From positions 23,949,702-24,013,701 of the forward strand of contig NC_091219.1 of assembly GCF_040958095.1 (NCBI RefSeq): a DNA stretch of 64,000 nt, read 5' to 3'. The position numbers and the translations under genes are program-made. This DNA comes from Procambarus clarkii. Its lineage: Eukaryota > Arthropoda > Malacostraca > Decapoda > Cambaridae. Below, piece after piece: positions 33,240-44,000 of this stretch. Numbering within the stretch: position 1 is the first letter of the stretch; the number at the start of each line of letters is the position of its first letter. Under the pieces are notes generated by a model that was not told the DNA's origin, ran no database searches, and worked only from the letters and a program-made list of their open reading frames with translations.

Positions 33240-33440
33240 TGTGATGAAGTACAGTCGGGCTCGTTCTCGTCGCACAATCGAGAATTACGGGTCCGAATCC
33301 TGAGCGGGACAGAAATGGTTGGGCACATTTCCTTTCACCTAATGCCTCTGTTCACCTAGCAGTAAGTAGGATACTCAGGAGTTAGTCAGCTTCTTGTGGG
33401 GTTGCATCCTGGCCGGGGTCAGTAATTCGACCATGAGGGA
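33240..33440 (+). repeat. tRNA-derived SINE (family 3), plus strand
   Basis: The head is GTCGGGCTCGTTCTCG with B-box-like GGTCCGAATCC. The body has ACATTTCCTTTCACCTAATG, CCTAGCAGTAAGTAGG and TGGGGTTGCATCCTGG. It is the same family as 46960-47120 and its inverted partner. Confidence 0.8.
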
Positions 33441-33529
33441 TGAGGGGATACCGCGATAGAAGTCTACCGTGTTTGAATACACTCTGGCTTCCTGTCCCCC
33501 CGACACAATGAATTATTCAAAATCAAATC

Positions 33530-33790
33530 AAAATTAAAATGTTTATTCAGGTAAAAGTACATACATAGAAGATGAGTTACAAACATAATGTTGGATTTAT
33601 AGATAGATCTAGTACATACAATTCTGTAATTTACAAGACTGTAATACCTAAAGCCACTAATACTCTCAGCGTTTCGGGCAAGGTGTTTTGGGGGAAACCC
33701 CCACTTAGACTAACCGTCCTTAATACAGTACTAGTTGAGATTAAGGTATGAATTGTATAGGAAAAGGAAAAAAAAAAGGGGGGGGAGGAA
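33530..33790 (-). repeat. LINE 3' tail, same family as 50590-51400
   Basis: TGTTTATTCAGGTAAAAGTA, GATGAGTTACAAACATAATG and CAGCGTTTCGGGCAAGG match, inverted, the block at 50800-50970. Confidence 0.8.
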
Positions 33791-33799
33791 CATGGCAGA

Positions 33800-34280
33800 A
33801 ATTAATTTATATACGATTAGGATACAGCTGAACATTTAATTTAGACAAGAGAGTTCTCTGAAGAATATAACGTACTTTATTTTATTGTGTTTTATTATTG
33901 CTGGTTACAGCTAGCTGATAACATTCAAGACAAGGCCATGATATGCGTGAAACTTTTTTTTTTATTAACAGACTTAGGTACACACAGCAATGTGCTGCTA
34001 CCTTATTTTATATGAAGGATTACATAGTGTAGATAAGAATCTAGCTAAGAGATCCTCATTCCCATCTCACCGGATGGAATGGAATCGATTCTATTCCAAT
34101 GGAATACAATACAGAATATATGGAATCAGGAGAGCGTGAAATGAGTCTGATCTATTAGCCAGCAAGTAGCACACTCTGGGAAGAGCACAAGAATATCTTC
34201 CAATATTCGTGAGTGTATGAAGTTGTTAGAGCTCAAAGTACCTCATACCATTTGGTCTGAAATCATTGATAACAGGGTTA
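33800..34280. other. Intergenic stretch, no gene seen
   Basis: No ORF or named repeat. It contains a T-rich run at about 33953-33963 and GGAATG-like echoes at 34075-34110. Confidence 0.35.
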
Positions 34281-34284
34281 TCAC

Positions 34285-34485
34285 AGATATAGTGTTGGAG
34301 TGTCACTGGAGTGCCACGTGTCGACACACGTGAGGAACACAAATGCAAACAAGCCTGAATGGTCCCCAAGCATATATGCAACTGAAAACTCACACCCCAG
34401 AAGTGACTCAAACCCATACTGCCAGGAGCACTCAGCAACTGGTGTACAGGACACCTTAACCACTCGACCATCATGACTGGACAAA
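34285..34485 (-). repeat. tRNA-derived SINE (family 4), minus strand
   Basis: On the minus strand the head has ATGGTCGAGTGGTTAAGG and the B-box-like GGGTTTGAGTCAC. The body contains CATATATGCTTGGGGACCAT. A fragment of the same family lies at 8819-8880. Confidence 0.8.
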
Positions 34486-34535
34486 AGATGATGGTAACTT
34501 TTTATTGGGTCTGACCCCCTAGTGATGCAATTTTG

Positions 34536-34588
34536 CAAGATCACTCCTTACATATGAGTATTATATGAGAATGTAAGGAGTGATCTTG
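34536..34588. repeat. 18-bp perfect inverted repeat
   Basis: CAAGATCACTCCTTACAT at 34536-34553 is reverse-complemented at 34571-34588, with a 17-nt spacer. It sits just before the 34-bp minisatellite. Confidence 0.9.
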
Positions 34589-34621
34589 TAAACAAGTTCA
34601 CTTTTTCCTCTTATTTAGGTC

Positions 34622-35170
34622 ACCCCATGCAACCTGTTCTCCCCTCATTCTGGCCACTCCATGCAATCTGTTCTCCCCCAATTCTGACCACTCCATGCAA
34701 TCTGTTTTCCAACAATTCTGGCCACCACATGCTACCTGTTCTCCCTTCATTCTGGCCACTCCATGCAACCTGTTCTCCCCTCATTCTAGCCACTCCATGC
34801 AATCTGTTTTCCAACAATTCTGGCCACTCCATGCAACCTGTTCTCCCATCATTCTGGCCACTCCATGCAACCTGTTCTCCCATCATTCTGGCCACTCCAT
34901 GCAACCTGTTCTCCCATCATTCTGGACACTCCATGCAACCTGTTCTCCCATCATTCTGGCCACTCCATGCAACCTGTTCTCCCATCATTCTGGCCACTCC
35001 ATGCAACCTGTTCTCCCATCATTCTGGCCACTCCATGCAACCTGTTCTCCCCTCATTCTGGCCACTCCATGCAACCTGTTCTCCCCTCATTCTGGCCACT
35101 CCATGCAACCTGTTCTCCCATCATTCTGGCCACTCCATGCAACCTGTTCTCCCATCATTCTGGCTATCCC
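34622..35170. repeat. 34-bp minisatellite, about 16 copies
   Basis: The unit begins CCACTCCATGCAACCTGTTC and ends TCATTCTGG. Variants are CCCATC, CCCCTC and CCAACA. Since 34 is not a multiple of three and the unit lacks stops, all three plus frames are open and give the same peptide set in rotation. These ORFs are not genes. Confidence 0.95.
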
Positions 35171-36230
35171 ACACAACCTGTTTATTCTCGTATTTTGGCC
35201 AACTCATGCAACCTTTTTACATTATACCCTTATCCTGGATATCCCATACAACCCCATTCACTTTCTCCTCTTAGGATTTGACTAACGATTTATGAAATAC
35301 CAATACATACTTTCATTATCATTATCCCATTCCCATCTGTCAAATTCTTCCATAGTACTTTTAATTTTTTGACATCTTCAGCACCCACATATATACTGTA
35401 TAGCTAAAACATTTTCCATCTCAAATGCAACTGTATTACTTATTAAAAGACTAAAAATCAGGACATTCTACGAGGTGAGCGGCTGTTTTAGCAGAACAAT
35501 GAAGTTCTGACAAGGTGCAGGTCAACGTTTCATTAAATGTTCACATTTAATGGAACAGAGCTCTGCATCGTGTTGTCAGGACAACAAATCTGTATATAAT
35601 TTACTTGTAGTAGCTATGCATATATCTGTATAATGGTTGTAGACATCTTTGTGAACGACAAGGAAAAAATTAAGGAAATGGTTTCTAGTTAATTGAATAG
35701 GTACAAATGGTTTCTTCAGCAGCAGCATCTGCTACACTGAAGGCACTGAAAGCAACACCAAAATGGCTGGGAACCCAGAAAAACTAAACACCTGCTAAAA
35801 TGAGATACAACTACAGTAACAGTGAATTTCCATCACTGTGGAATAAGAAGGGGTAGGACTCCTGGCCACGAGAGCACTACAAATGTCTAATGCAATAGCA
35901 AAAGAACATTTTGTTACATTATTACTATAAAGTTATGGAGTATGTGCCACAGACCTACAATGCCACTGGCAGTTTGTGCCACCCATCTACATTACCACTG
36001 TTGAACATTTTTTGCCACTCATTAACAATTCCACTGCTTGGCACTACCACCTTGCCAAACCAATGTTTATCTATATCTTTATTATAAATAAATTTGTATA
36101 ATTTGAATTTGGTGTTACAAGATCTACGTTATTTTTAGCACCTTATTTATGACTCATAAATTTCAGTACAGAATTTTTTAAATAAAAAAAGATACATAAG
36201 TTTATAATTTATTATTATTCAATATTCAAT
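35171..36230. other. Intergenic stretch, no gene seen
   Basis: AT-rich. There is a small inverted repeat CATTAAATG/CATTTAATG at about 35530-35552. No coding signal. Confidence 0.4.
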
Positions 36231-36315
36231 ATATATTATTCAATATCAATATATTATATCAATATCATATCAATATATATTATTCAATATCAATATTATT
36301 CAATAACTATAACCA
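36225..36315. repeat. CAATAT-rich low-complexity run
   Basis: Irregular repetition of ATTCAATAT and ATCAATAT units. Confidence 0.85.
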
Positions 36316-36397
36316 TGACAAACTGGGTAATGAATGTATAATTCAAAGAATTTACAAATGCTCCATTATGCAACCCTTATTTTATACACAGTACTGT

Positions 36398-36600
<203 letters not shown>

Positions 36601-36604
36601 AAAA

Positions 36605-37525
36605 ATGGGGCCTCAACTTCCGATGCTAATTCGTTCCCAGAGACAGATCGGAAGTCGAAGCGAATTTTCCCATAAGAAATAAAGGGATTTGAATTAATCC
36701 GTTCCCCACCCTCCAAAATATTAACATAAAAATACATTTTATACTGAATACAATGTTTTTTTCTAACTACAATACAGTACCAAAGTTAATCTTACCTTTA
36801 TGGAGGGCTCTTGATGGCGTATGGAAGATGGTGATGGGGGAGGAGGAGAGTTGTTACTGTTTGGGAGTCCCCTTCCATTATCACATCAGGCAGTGATGTT
36901 TTCTCTGGGGTACTCACTCTCTCCTACGTTTTGCCTGAATACCACTAGGACCTGGTTGTGGTTCAGTGCTTGTTTGTCTCACTACATATTTGTCAAGAGA
37001 TTTGTTTTTCCATTCGTTTTAACATTTGTCTGAAATGATGCATCACTTTAGCACCCATAATGTCCTTTTTCTTAGTATGGTGGATATCGTTGACTGAGAT
37101 TTGTTGTACTGCCTGGCCAGTTCACCTACCTGCACACCATCTCCATATTTACGAATGATCACTTGTTTCTGCTCTATGGTCATTCTTACATGGGATCTCA
37201 TATGTTGAGCCTTACCACTGACTTTCCTGGGACTCATGGCGTATTATATAATAATTACTTTAATGTTCAAAATGCAAAAAATCACCACAAAAGCGGAATT
37301 TCTTATAGGTGCGATCGTCACTAAGCGGGTAGCTGTAGTAAACTGAGGCAGGTCGGACCGCATGACTAGGAACCACGCGCTCGGCCAACCCGAACGTATA
37401 CCAACAAATATCGGATGTCGACGACACCATCAGATGTCAAGTAGCATTTTTCAATTAAATTTATATCGTAACTCGAAATTATCGTAAGTAAGGGCAATCG
37501 TATGTCGAGGTGCCACTGTATATAC
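36605..37525 (-). mobile_element. pogo/Tigger-like DNA transposon remnant
   Basis: The minus ORF 37043-37237 encodes a CENP-B/Tigger-type helix-turn-helix N-terminus (IEQKQVIIRKYGDGVQVGEL, then ARQYNKSQSTISTILRKR). The right end reads, inverted, CAGTGGCACCTCGACATACG, the kind of terminus Tigger elements have (CAGT...ACCTCGA...). The left end has the matching theme (CTAATTCGTTCC, GGAAGTCGAAGCG). Most of the transposase, including the DDE catalytic part, is missing, so this is a non-autonomous deletion derivative. Confidence 0.7.
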
Positions 37526-38292
37526 AGTATATAAATTTCTTTACCTCCATTCCATTGAAAATGCACTCATGAAAAATTAAATAATACTTAAATACTCATA
37601 CAGTATTTGCAAAATCAAGAACAGGTTTGACTCGAGCCAGTAATATTAGTTATGTGGCTGCTCGTATATATCAGATTTCTTTATCTCACCATTAATGATT
37701 AAGGAACTTCTCATAAATAAAAGCACTAGAAATTTTTTGATTTGCTGAATTTTTTAAATTATTTTTTACCTTCATATAATTGTTAACTTAAATTCACAGT
37801 ATTAAATATTACCCAAAAAAGGTTCTAATTAATACATTAAACTTAAGGTATACCTGAAAGGCTGTTTGTAATTATAGACTTCAATGAGGAATACAAAATT
37901 AATCCATATGCATCTATGAGCTAGTGTCCTGGTCACAAGGAGAACCCTTATAGTCAGGGCGCCCCATCATCCATCTGTCATAAGCTACCCACTTTGCTGT
38001 AGATGATTCATTACACATAAAATTCCTTTGCAATTCTAATCATACAATTCTCACACACACACAATGCTAACTTCAACTAGTTTCTAAATACAGTATTTAA
38101 GATAAAATTCTGCAGTATTAATCCCAAATATATACAAGCACTATTTATATATACAATGCTCAATGACATCCTCCTCATGGCTCCTACTGATTTTCTTATA
38201 TATACAGTAATAACTAAACACTTCTGTAATTCATAATACCACAACAATACATAACTTGATAACTAAAAGTTTATCTTAACTTTTTCCCCATT
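37526..38292. other. 3' flank of copy B, no gene seen
   Basis: AT-rich. A 28-bp SINE scrap (CCTCCTCATGGCTCCTAC) lies at 38168-38195. No clear AATAAA on the minus strand lies close to the copy B stop. Confidence 0.4.
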
Positions 38293-41010
38293 TTAAGTCA
38301 AAGTTAAAATGTACTCAGGATAGTACTCCTGTTTGTCATATTTCACAATAATTGTTGGATTAAGTTGATTATTAACAGTGGAATCAAAAGGAAGATTAGT
38401 GGCTGTGTTGGTGGGAGGTCGCACCATAGATGCATTCCCAACGGTAGATGTTCCTACTGCAGTACGTGCTACAAACATGTATTTCATGCCAGTATTATCA
38501 GGACGACAGTAGTTGTAAGAGTAAGCTGCATCCGTGGAAAAGTAGGTGCCTCGCCCATACATTTGCCCTGTGCTAGATCCATGAAGTCTCCAGTCAAAAT
38601 TTTCAGCACAAATGCTGGACACAACATTTTGCCCAGTGCCATGAAAGAGTTGTAAGATGTTAACTTTAGATGCATCTCCATAAACTGTTGTCATTTCCTT
38701 GATCTTGTTCTGTAATGCTCGCCATAGGAATGGATTCTGAATTCTTTCAATTTTCATCACACTGGAGCTCTGAATTTTCCCTGCCAGAAGGCCTACCACA
38801 GTCAGATACTCAGAAGACGTGGGAGCCAGAGCTACCAGACGCACACGCTCCTCTGGTTGCATTACTTCCCAGCTTGAGGGAAAATCATCAGTCTTCTGGT
38901 CCTTCCCCTTCTCTGTCTTCTCATCAGGAAGGTGAGGTTCAGGCCTTCGTCGCACCTCTCGACTAACATTAGTATTCTGGTTGGTTTGCGCCATGGCATT
39001 GAAATCAAGCATGTACGTGAACTGTGAATTCTTAAAGGAGAGAGACACTGATGGATTTTGCTTAAAATGTTTTTCAATGTCATCTGATGTCACACTACTA
39101 ACTAAATTAGCTTCTCCGACAGTGTCAACATTACCATACTTTACCCATTTCTTGTTCTTGTCCAAAAAATACCAAGTAAAAGTGGCAGGTTTTATTACTT
39201 GGTTAGAGATTGCCTCTGTACAGAGACGACGAATGTTCAAGATCTTTGTTTTGGATGAATTGGTTAAGTTCATTGCTTTCAAGTTCGCATGCCAAATGTC
39301 ACGTCCCATCAAAATAAGAAGGCCTCCAACAGAGATTTCGAGGGTAGCGGGATCAAGTCGAGGAAGGTCAACACCATCTTGTGAAGGATCACAGTAGGCC
39401 CGTTCGAGGCAAGTCACCTGACTAGGGCGCAGGTTCAGCCATCGATTTCCTTGTTCACTGACCTGCCAATGGAAGTGTTGTGTTGAGTGAAGCCGGTGGC
39501 ATCCACTTCCCTCATACTTGCACATTTCTTCTACAGAGTAGTAACAAATTTCTGGTATTGGAACATCACCCTGTAAGTAGTGTGACCATAACGTTCGACG
39601 GATTTCCTGTTTTACAGGAAGGGTTTCAGCATGATCAGATGGTTTGTCTTGGCCAGATATTTTGTCCTTTGAAGTGTCAGTATTTGATTTTAGTGTTCTG
39701 CTATTACTGACTGATTTATCTGAATTTTTATCCTCATCTGATGATGAACTGTCACTCTTACTATCACTCTCAGATTCACTTTCTGATGAAGAATCACTCT
39801 TACTGCTGGCTTGTCTTTCTTTTTTGTGTGTCAGATTTCTGGATGCTTTCTTTCTGGGATTATTCTTATTTTTTTCAGTGCGTTTGTTAGTCTTTGTGGA
39901 AACTTCCTCAGTAATCTTAACTGATGTGTGTTTTTTAATTGTTTGTCGAGATGAATTCCTCTCCTGCCCACCAGAAGACTCCTCTTTTTTTGCTAGAGTA
40001 GGGTTGGCAGACAGCACAGCCATAACAATGTCGCGAGGGGACTCATTGGTAGGAAGACCATGAGTCTTCAGCAACTGGTAGCAGTCAGGACTCAACAATT
40101 TATGATTTAGTCGACAATCACGGCGGGAACATTTTGTCAGTCCCAGAACAAAACTTAGACACATGTGGAGGGCTCCACAATCAGACTGGTCACAGCCTCC
40201 TTCATTATAGCTGCTGCAAACATCTAGTTTTCCAGCATCAACTGGCTTTGACATTGACTGAATTAAACTGCGCAGAGTTGGGACAGGAAGACGATCCAGA
40301 AAGAATATTTTTAAAACAGACATGTTGTGATCTGTCATCCATTTGTGACCCAGCACACAATTATTTTCATGACATTTTGTTAGAACATAATTAGGACAAA
40401 TATGTAGATCACCACAGGATGAACGCCTCAGGCATCCTTGTGTACCTGAGTGTGCTGTGCATATCTTGATTTGAGGCTTCAGCTCCAAAACTTCATTATT
40501 CAAATAAAATATTTTGGTTGAGGTTAACGCAATTTCTCGCACATTAGATGGCTGAAAACTTTTTTCTTCCATGAGCTGCAAGAGACTAGCAGAGAAGGTG
40601 CTGAATTTTGCCAAACATTCCACCAGGACTCGAGGAGTGAGTTGGATGGGTCTTCTATATGGTTCTTTGGGAGGAGGGCTTCCATATCCACCCTGATTTC
40701 GCCAAGACCCTTTTGCAGGATGCAGTGATCCTTCTGGAAGACGCCATGACCCTTCTGGAGGATACCGTGACCCTTCTGGAGGATGCCTTAACCCTTCTGG
40801 AGGATGCCATGGCCCTTCTGGAGGATGCCATGACCCTTCTGAAGGATGCAATGGCCCTTCTGGAGGATGCCATGGCCCTTCTGGAGGATGCCATGACCCT
40901 TCTGGAGGATGCCATGACTTTTCTGGAGGATGCCAGGAGCCTCTATTGTACCCTCCCCTTCTCTGATCCCAACCGCTGTAGTCATATCCTTGGACGTTCT
41001 GACTTTTTTG
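38293..41010 (-). CDS. Copy B main 3' exon
   Basis: A 2718-bp open exon ending in TAA, starting after a strong minus-strand acceptor (TTTTTTTTTCAG|CAAAAAAG). The upstream in-frame Met at 41064 is intronic. Zinc-binding sets: CTAHSGTQGC...CGDLHIC, CPNYVLTKC...CVLGH, CSSYNEGGC...CGALH, CLSFVLGLTKC...CRLNH, ICYYSVEEMC...GCHRLH. PARP motifs: LFHGT, GRGTYFS, YYPEYILTLT at the very C-terminus. The segment 39241-39667 is almost identical to copy C. Confidence 0.94.
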   Translation of the reverse strand, partial: QKSQNVQGYDYSGWDQRRGGYNRGSWHPPEKSWHPPEGSWHPPEGPWHPPEGPLHPSEGSWHPPEGPWHPPEGLRHPPEGSRYPPEGSWRLPEGSLHPAKGSWRNQGGYGSPPPKEPYRRPIQLTPRVLVECLAKFSTFSASLLQLMEEKSFQPSNVREIALTSTKIFYLNNEVLELKPQIKICTAHSGTQGCLRRSSCGDLHICPNYVLTKCHENNCVLGHKWMTDHNMSVLKIFFLDRLPVPTLRSLIQSMSKPVDAGKLDVCSSYNEGGCDQSDCGALHMCLSFVLGLTKCSRRDCRLNHKLLSPDCYQLLKTHGLPTNESPRDIVMAVLSANPTLAKKEESSGGQERNSSRQTIKKHTSVKITEEVSTKTNKRTEKNKNNPRKKASRNLTHKKERQASSKSDSSSESESESDSKSDSSSSDEDKNSDKSVSNSRTLKSNTDTSKDKISGQDKPSDHAETLPVKQEIRRTLWSHYLQGDVPIPEICYYSVEEMCKYEGSGCHRLHSTQHFHWQVSEQGNRWLNLRPSQVTCLERAYCDPSQDGVDLPRLDPATLEISVGGLLILMGRDIWHANLKAMNLTNSSKTKILNIRRLCTEAISNQVIKPATFTWYFLDKNKKWVKYGNVDTVGEANLVSSVTSDDIEKHFKQNPSVSLSFKNSQFTYMLDFNAMAQTNQNTNVSREVRRRPEPHLPDEKTEKGKDQKTDDFPSSWEVMQPEERVRLVALAPTSSEYLTVVGLLAGKIQSSSVMKIERIQNPFLWRALQNKIKEMTTVYGDASKVNILQLFHGTGQNVVSSICAENFDWRLHGSSTGQMYGRGTYFSTDAAYSYNYCRPDNTGMKYMFVARTAVGTSTVGNASMVRPPTNTATNLPFDSTVNNQLNPTIIVKYDKQEYYPEYILTLT

Positions 41011-44000
41011 CTGAAAAAAAAAATGCACATTTAGAACACCTTTATATTTTAACACAATCTTCAATTAAAATAGTGATTTAATTAATCACCTAGCTAATCA
41101 TACATGATATTAAGGTGATATTTTACATGTGAAATAAAGTTATTAATACTTTCTTGTATCCATTATGTCAACCTTAAGATCTGTTGTAAGTAATCTGCAC
41201 AGACAGCTAGGGAAAGGGGGAGGGGGGACTTTTAGACAAGTTACCAGCTTCCTGTCCCCATCAAGGCCACAAGAGAGATGGTGGCCATCAGGTAAATTGG
41301 ACCATAGTTTTTGAGCATGCTCATGAATTTTAGCAGCCCATCATCCTGTTTATTAAGTACTTATAGTAACAATGTGGACCATCGTACATATATTGACATG
41401 ACGGACAAATAGAAAGTAAATTTGGTGCTATTGAATTTAGACAAATTGGACAAGGTTTTATATTTATGTTGCTAATAAAACCAAACCTAACATAACCATC
41501 CTAGACCCAATACACACTATCTGAAGCCTAATATAGTACATATATGTGCTATACTAGGCCTAGAAATAGTATTTGCGTTTAGTTTTTAGCTTCTTTTTTC
41601 TGGACTCTGTAAGGTGAATATTGCAAAAATTCTACTACACTTTCTAATTGTCCATTACATAAATATATGTACAATGGTCCATGTACTTATAAAAAGTACT
41701 ATCTAAACAGGATGGGTTGAATTCTACAGGTAGAAAACAGAAATATACTCATATAATGATGTACAGCCTGAACATGTTTTTAAAGGTCAAGTAACAATGA
41801 TATGGTAATAAAAGAATTCCCAGTGTTAGACTCACAATGGGATTCCTGCCTCCTCTGGGAGTTCCTCGGCTCCTTCCTCGAAAATTTCCACGCCTGTTTG
41901 GACTATTCTCTAAAGTAGCATTCTGTACTGTTAGGGGAAAGAAACACAACTCAGGGCATAGCATTAAAAATACTCAATATATTTGCATCGCTTTTCATAT
42001 GGATAAATGGAATATCACAAATTCACAAGCTAACTACAACTACTGTAGTGAGATTTTGCTGTTGTAGTTGTGTAATCAAAACATGAAATCATGGCAGTTA
42101 CTAACAATATTATTCGCATGTCATCTGACATTGTCTATTTCTCCACTTGGATATAAAGTTCAATAATATGGAAAATCATATTTCACAGAGATAAAGTTGT
42201 AAAGTGAACCAAAACATACACTGCCCTCATTGCCAAGCTAGTAAAAGCTCAGGTAAGCTGTGATCTGTGATCTGCTCGCACTTAAATGGCTCAATATCCA
42301 TCCAGCCTATCTTTTTCAAAATCAGCTTTCTTTCTTGGGTCTTCTTGGAAATGAATGAAATCATCATCCTTTGCCAAATAATTTCTCACTCACTGTAAAC
42401 ACATCAAAATGAGAAAGGGTTGATCTAAACAAATTCCATGCCAAGATCATTAATATCTAACCCTTAAAATTTGTACTTAGGACTCTCATATGGTTCTTGA
42501 CTTCTTGAAGTATTTCAGCAGGCAATGTTTTACCATCTCCACTGAGGATATCATTAAAGATTGGAAAGTTTACCATGTTTCTGCTTTTAACACTGACTTA
42601 ATATTTGTAATTTCCTCATAAATGCCACATCCTTTCCCCGCCCCCTTCCTTGGTTTGAATCCCTCCTTTGCACTGACACATTAATATATATATTAAAATC
42701 ATTGAGGAGACTGAAGATATTTGCTTGACAGAGGGAGCAATCTAACACCGACCATGTCATCATATCCTACCCGCCACGTTAACCCGCCGAAGCCATAATT
42801 GCCAAAATTCTGCCGAGCTTTAAAACCCAGCTTGAAAAAATCATCAGGACAAATGGGGGGCCCTTTGACAAGCCACCGGCTTCCTGTTTTCACCAAGGCC
42901 ACTAGAGGGTTAGCGGCCTTCATGGAAATTCATGTAAATATTAACTGGCAATATGGGGAAGTGGGAAGACGTTCATATTGATGATCTGATCACTCATTAG
43001 TTAGTGGCCTTGCTACCTCACTCTGTACTGACAAAAGATGTTAGTTCAAAATAATGTACTCGCCTAGTTGTGCTTGTGGGGTTTGGGCTCTGGCTCTTTG
43101 GTCCTGCATCTCAACTGTCAACCAACTGGCATATAAATTCCTGAGCTTACTGGGGTTTATCATAGCTACATTTGAAACTGTGTATGGAGTCAGCCTCCAC
43201 CACATCACTGCCTAATGCATTCCATCTGTTAACTACTGACACTGAAAAAGCTCTTTCTAACATCCCTGTGGATCATTTGGGTACTCAATTTCCACCTATG
43301 TCCCCTTATTCATGAACCACCCATGTTAAACAGTTTATCTTTATCTACTATCAAATCCTCTGAGAATTTTGTAGGTAGTGATTATGTCTTCCCGAGCTCT
43401 CCTGTCTTCCAGGGATGTGAAGTGCCTTTCACACAGCCTTTCCTTGTAACCCGTGCCTCTTAGTTCTGGGACTAGCCTAGTGGCATACCTCTGAACTTTG
43501 TGTGTTAGTGGCTTTGCAAGAATGTATCAATCACCAACATGCTAACTTTCATAACCCATTGTTCTCTCTTGTATATACTGTACTGAAAATAAATAATAAG
43601 TTCAAATCTAATAATTTGTTTTTAAACGCTCAGAGATCAAGTCTCGCACTCCCATCATATACTGTCCTTAGCTCCCATGTTAATATAAGAACCCCTGTTT
43701 TAGGGTATATCCTGCTGAACACATTAAGCCCATGGCTTGCTGAGGTCCCCTTAGACAATAACAAGACTGTAGCCGCATTGCAACCTATCCAGCTACTGAC
43801 CAGTTTCAGCCAAACTTAATATGACCATCTGTGGAATATTCTTGTTAATTAGCAAAGAGAAATGAAACATCAGTAACATTTAATACCAATATTTTAAATA
43901 AGTTTCAATATATTTCCTATTCAGTCTTGAAAGACATTGAATGAAGTCTTAATTTGATACAATTGTTGTTAATCTTCAAAAAACTTTTTAATCACAGTAA

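Noticed and set aside
34627-35285. Three overlapping ORFs of 138-215 residues
   Set aside because: They arise from the 34-bp minisatellite in rotating frames.
38365-40394. Several plus-strand ORFs opposite copy B (and likewise copies A and C)
   Set aside because: Shadows of the real minus-strand exon; no domain and poor codon choice.
40659-41081. Plus-strand ORF with LLEDAMA repeats
   Set aside because: Antisense shadow of the copy B heptad array.
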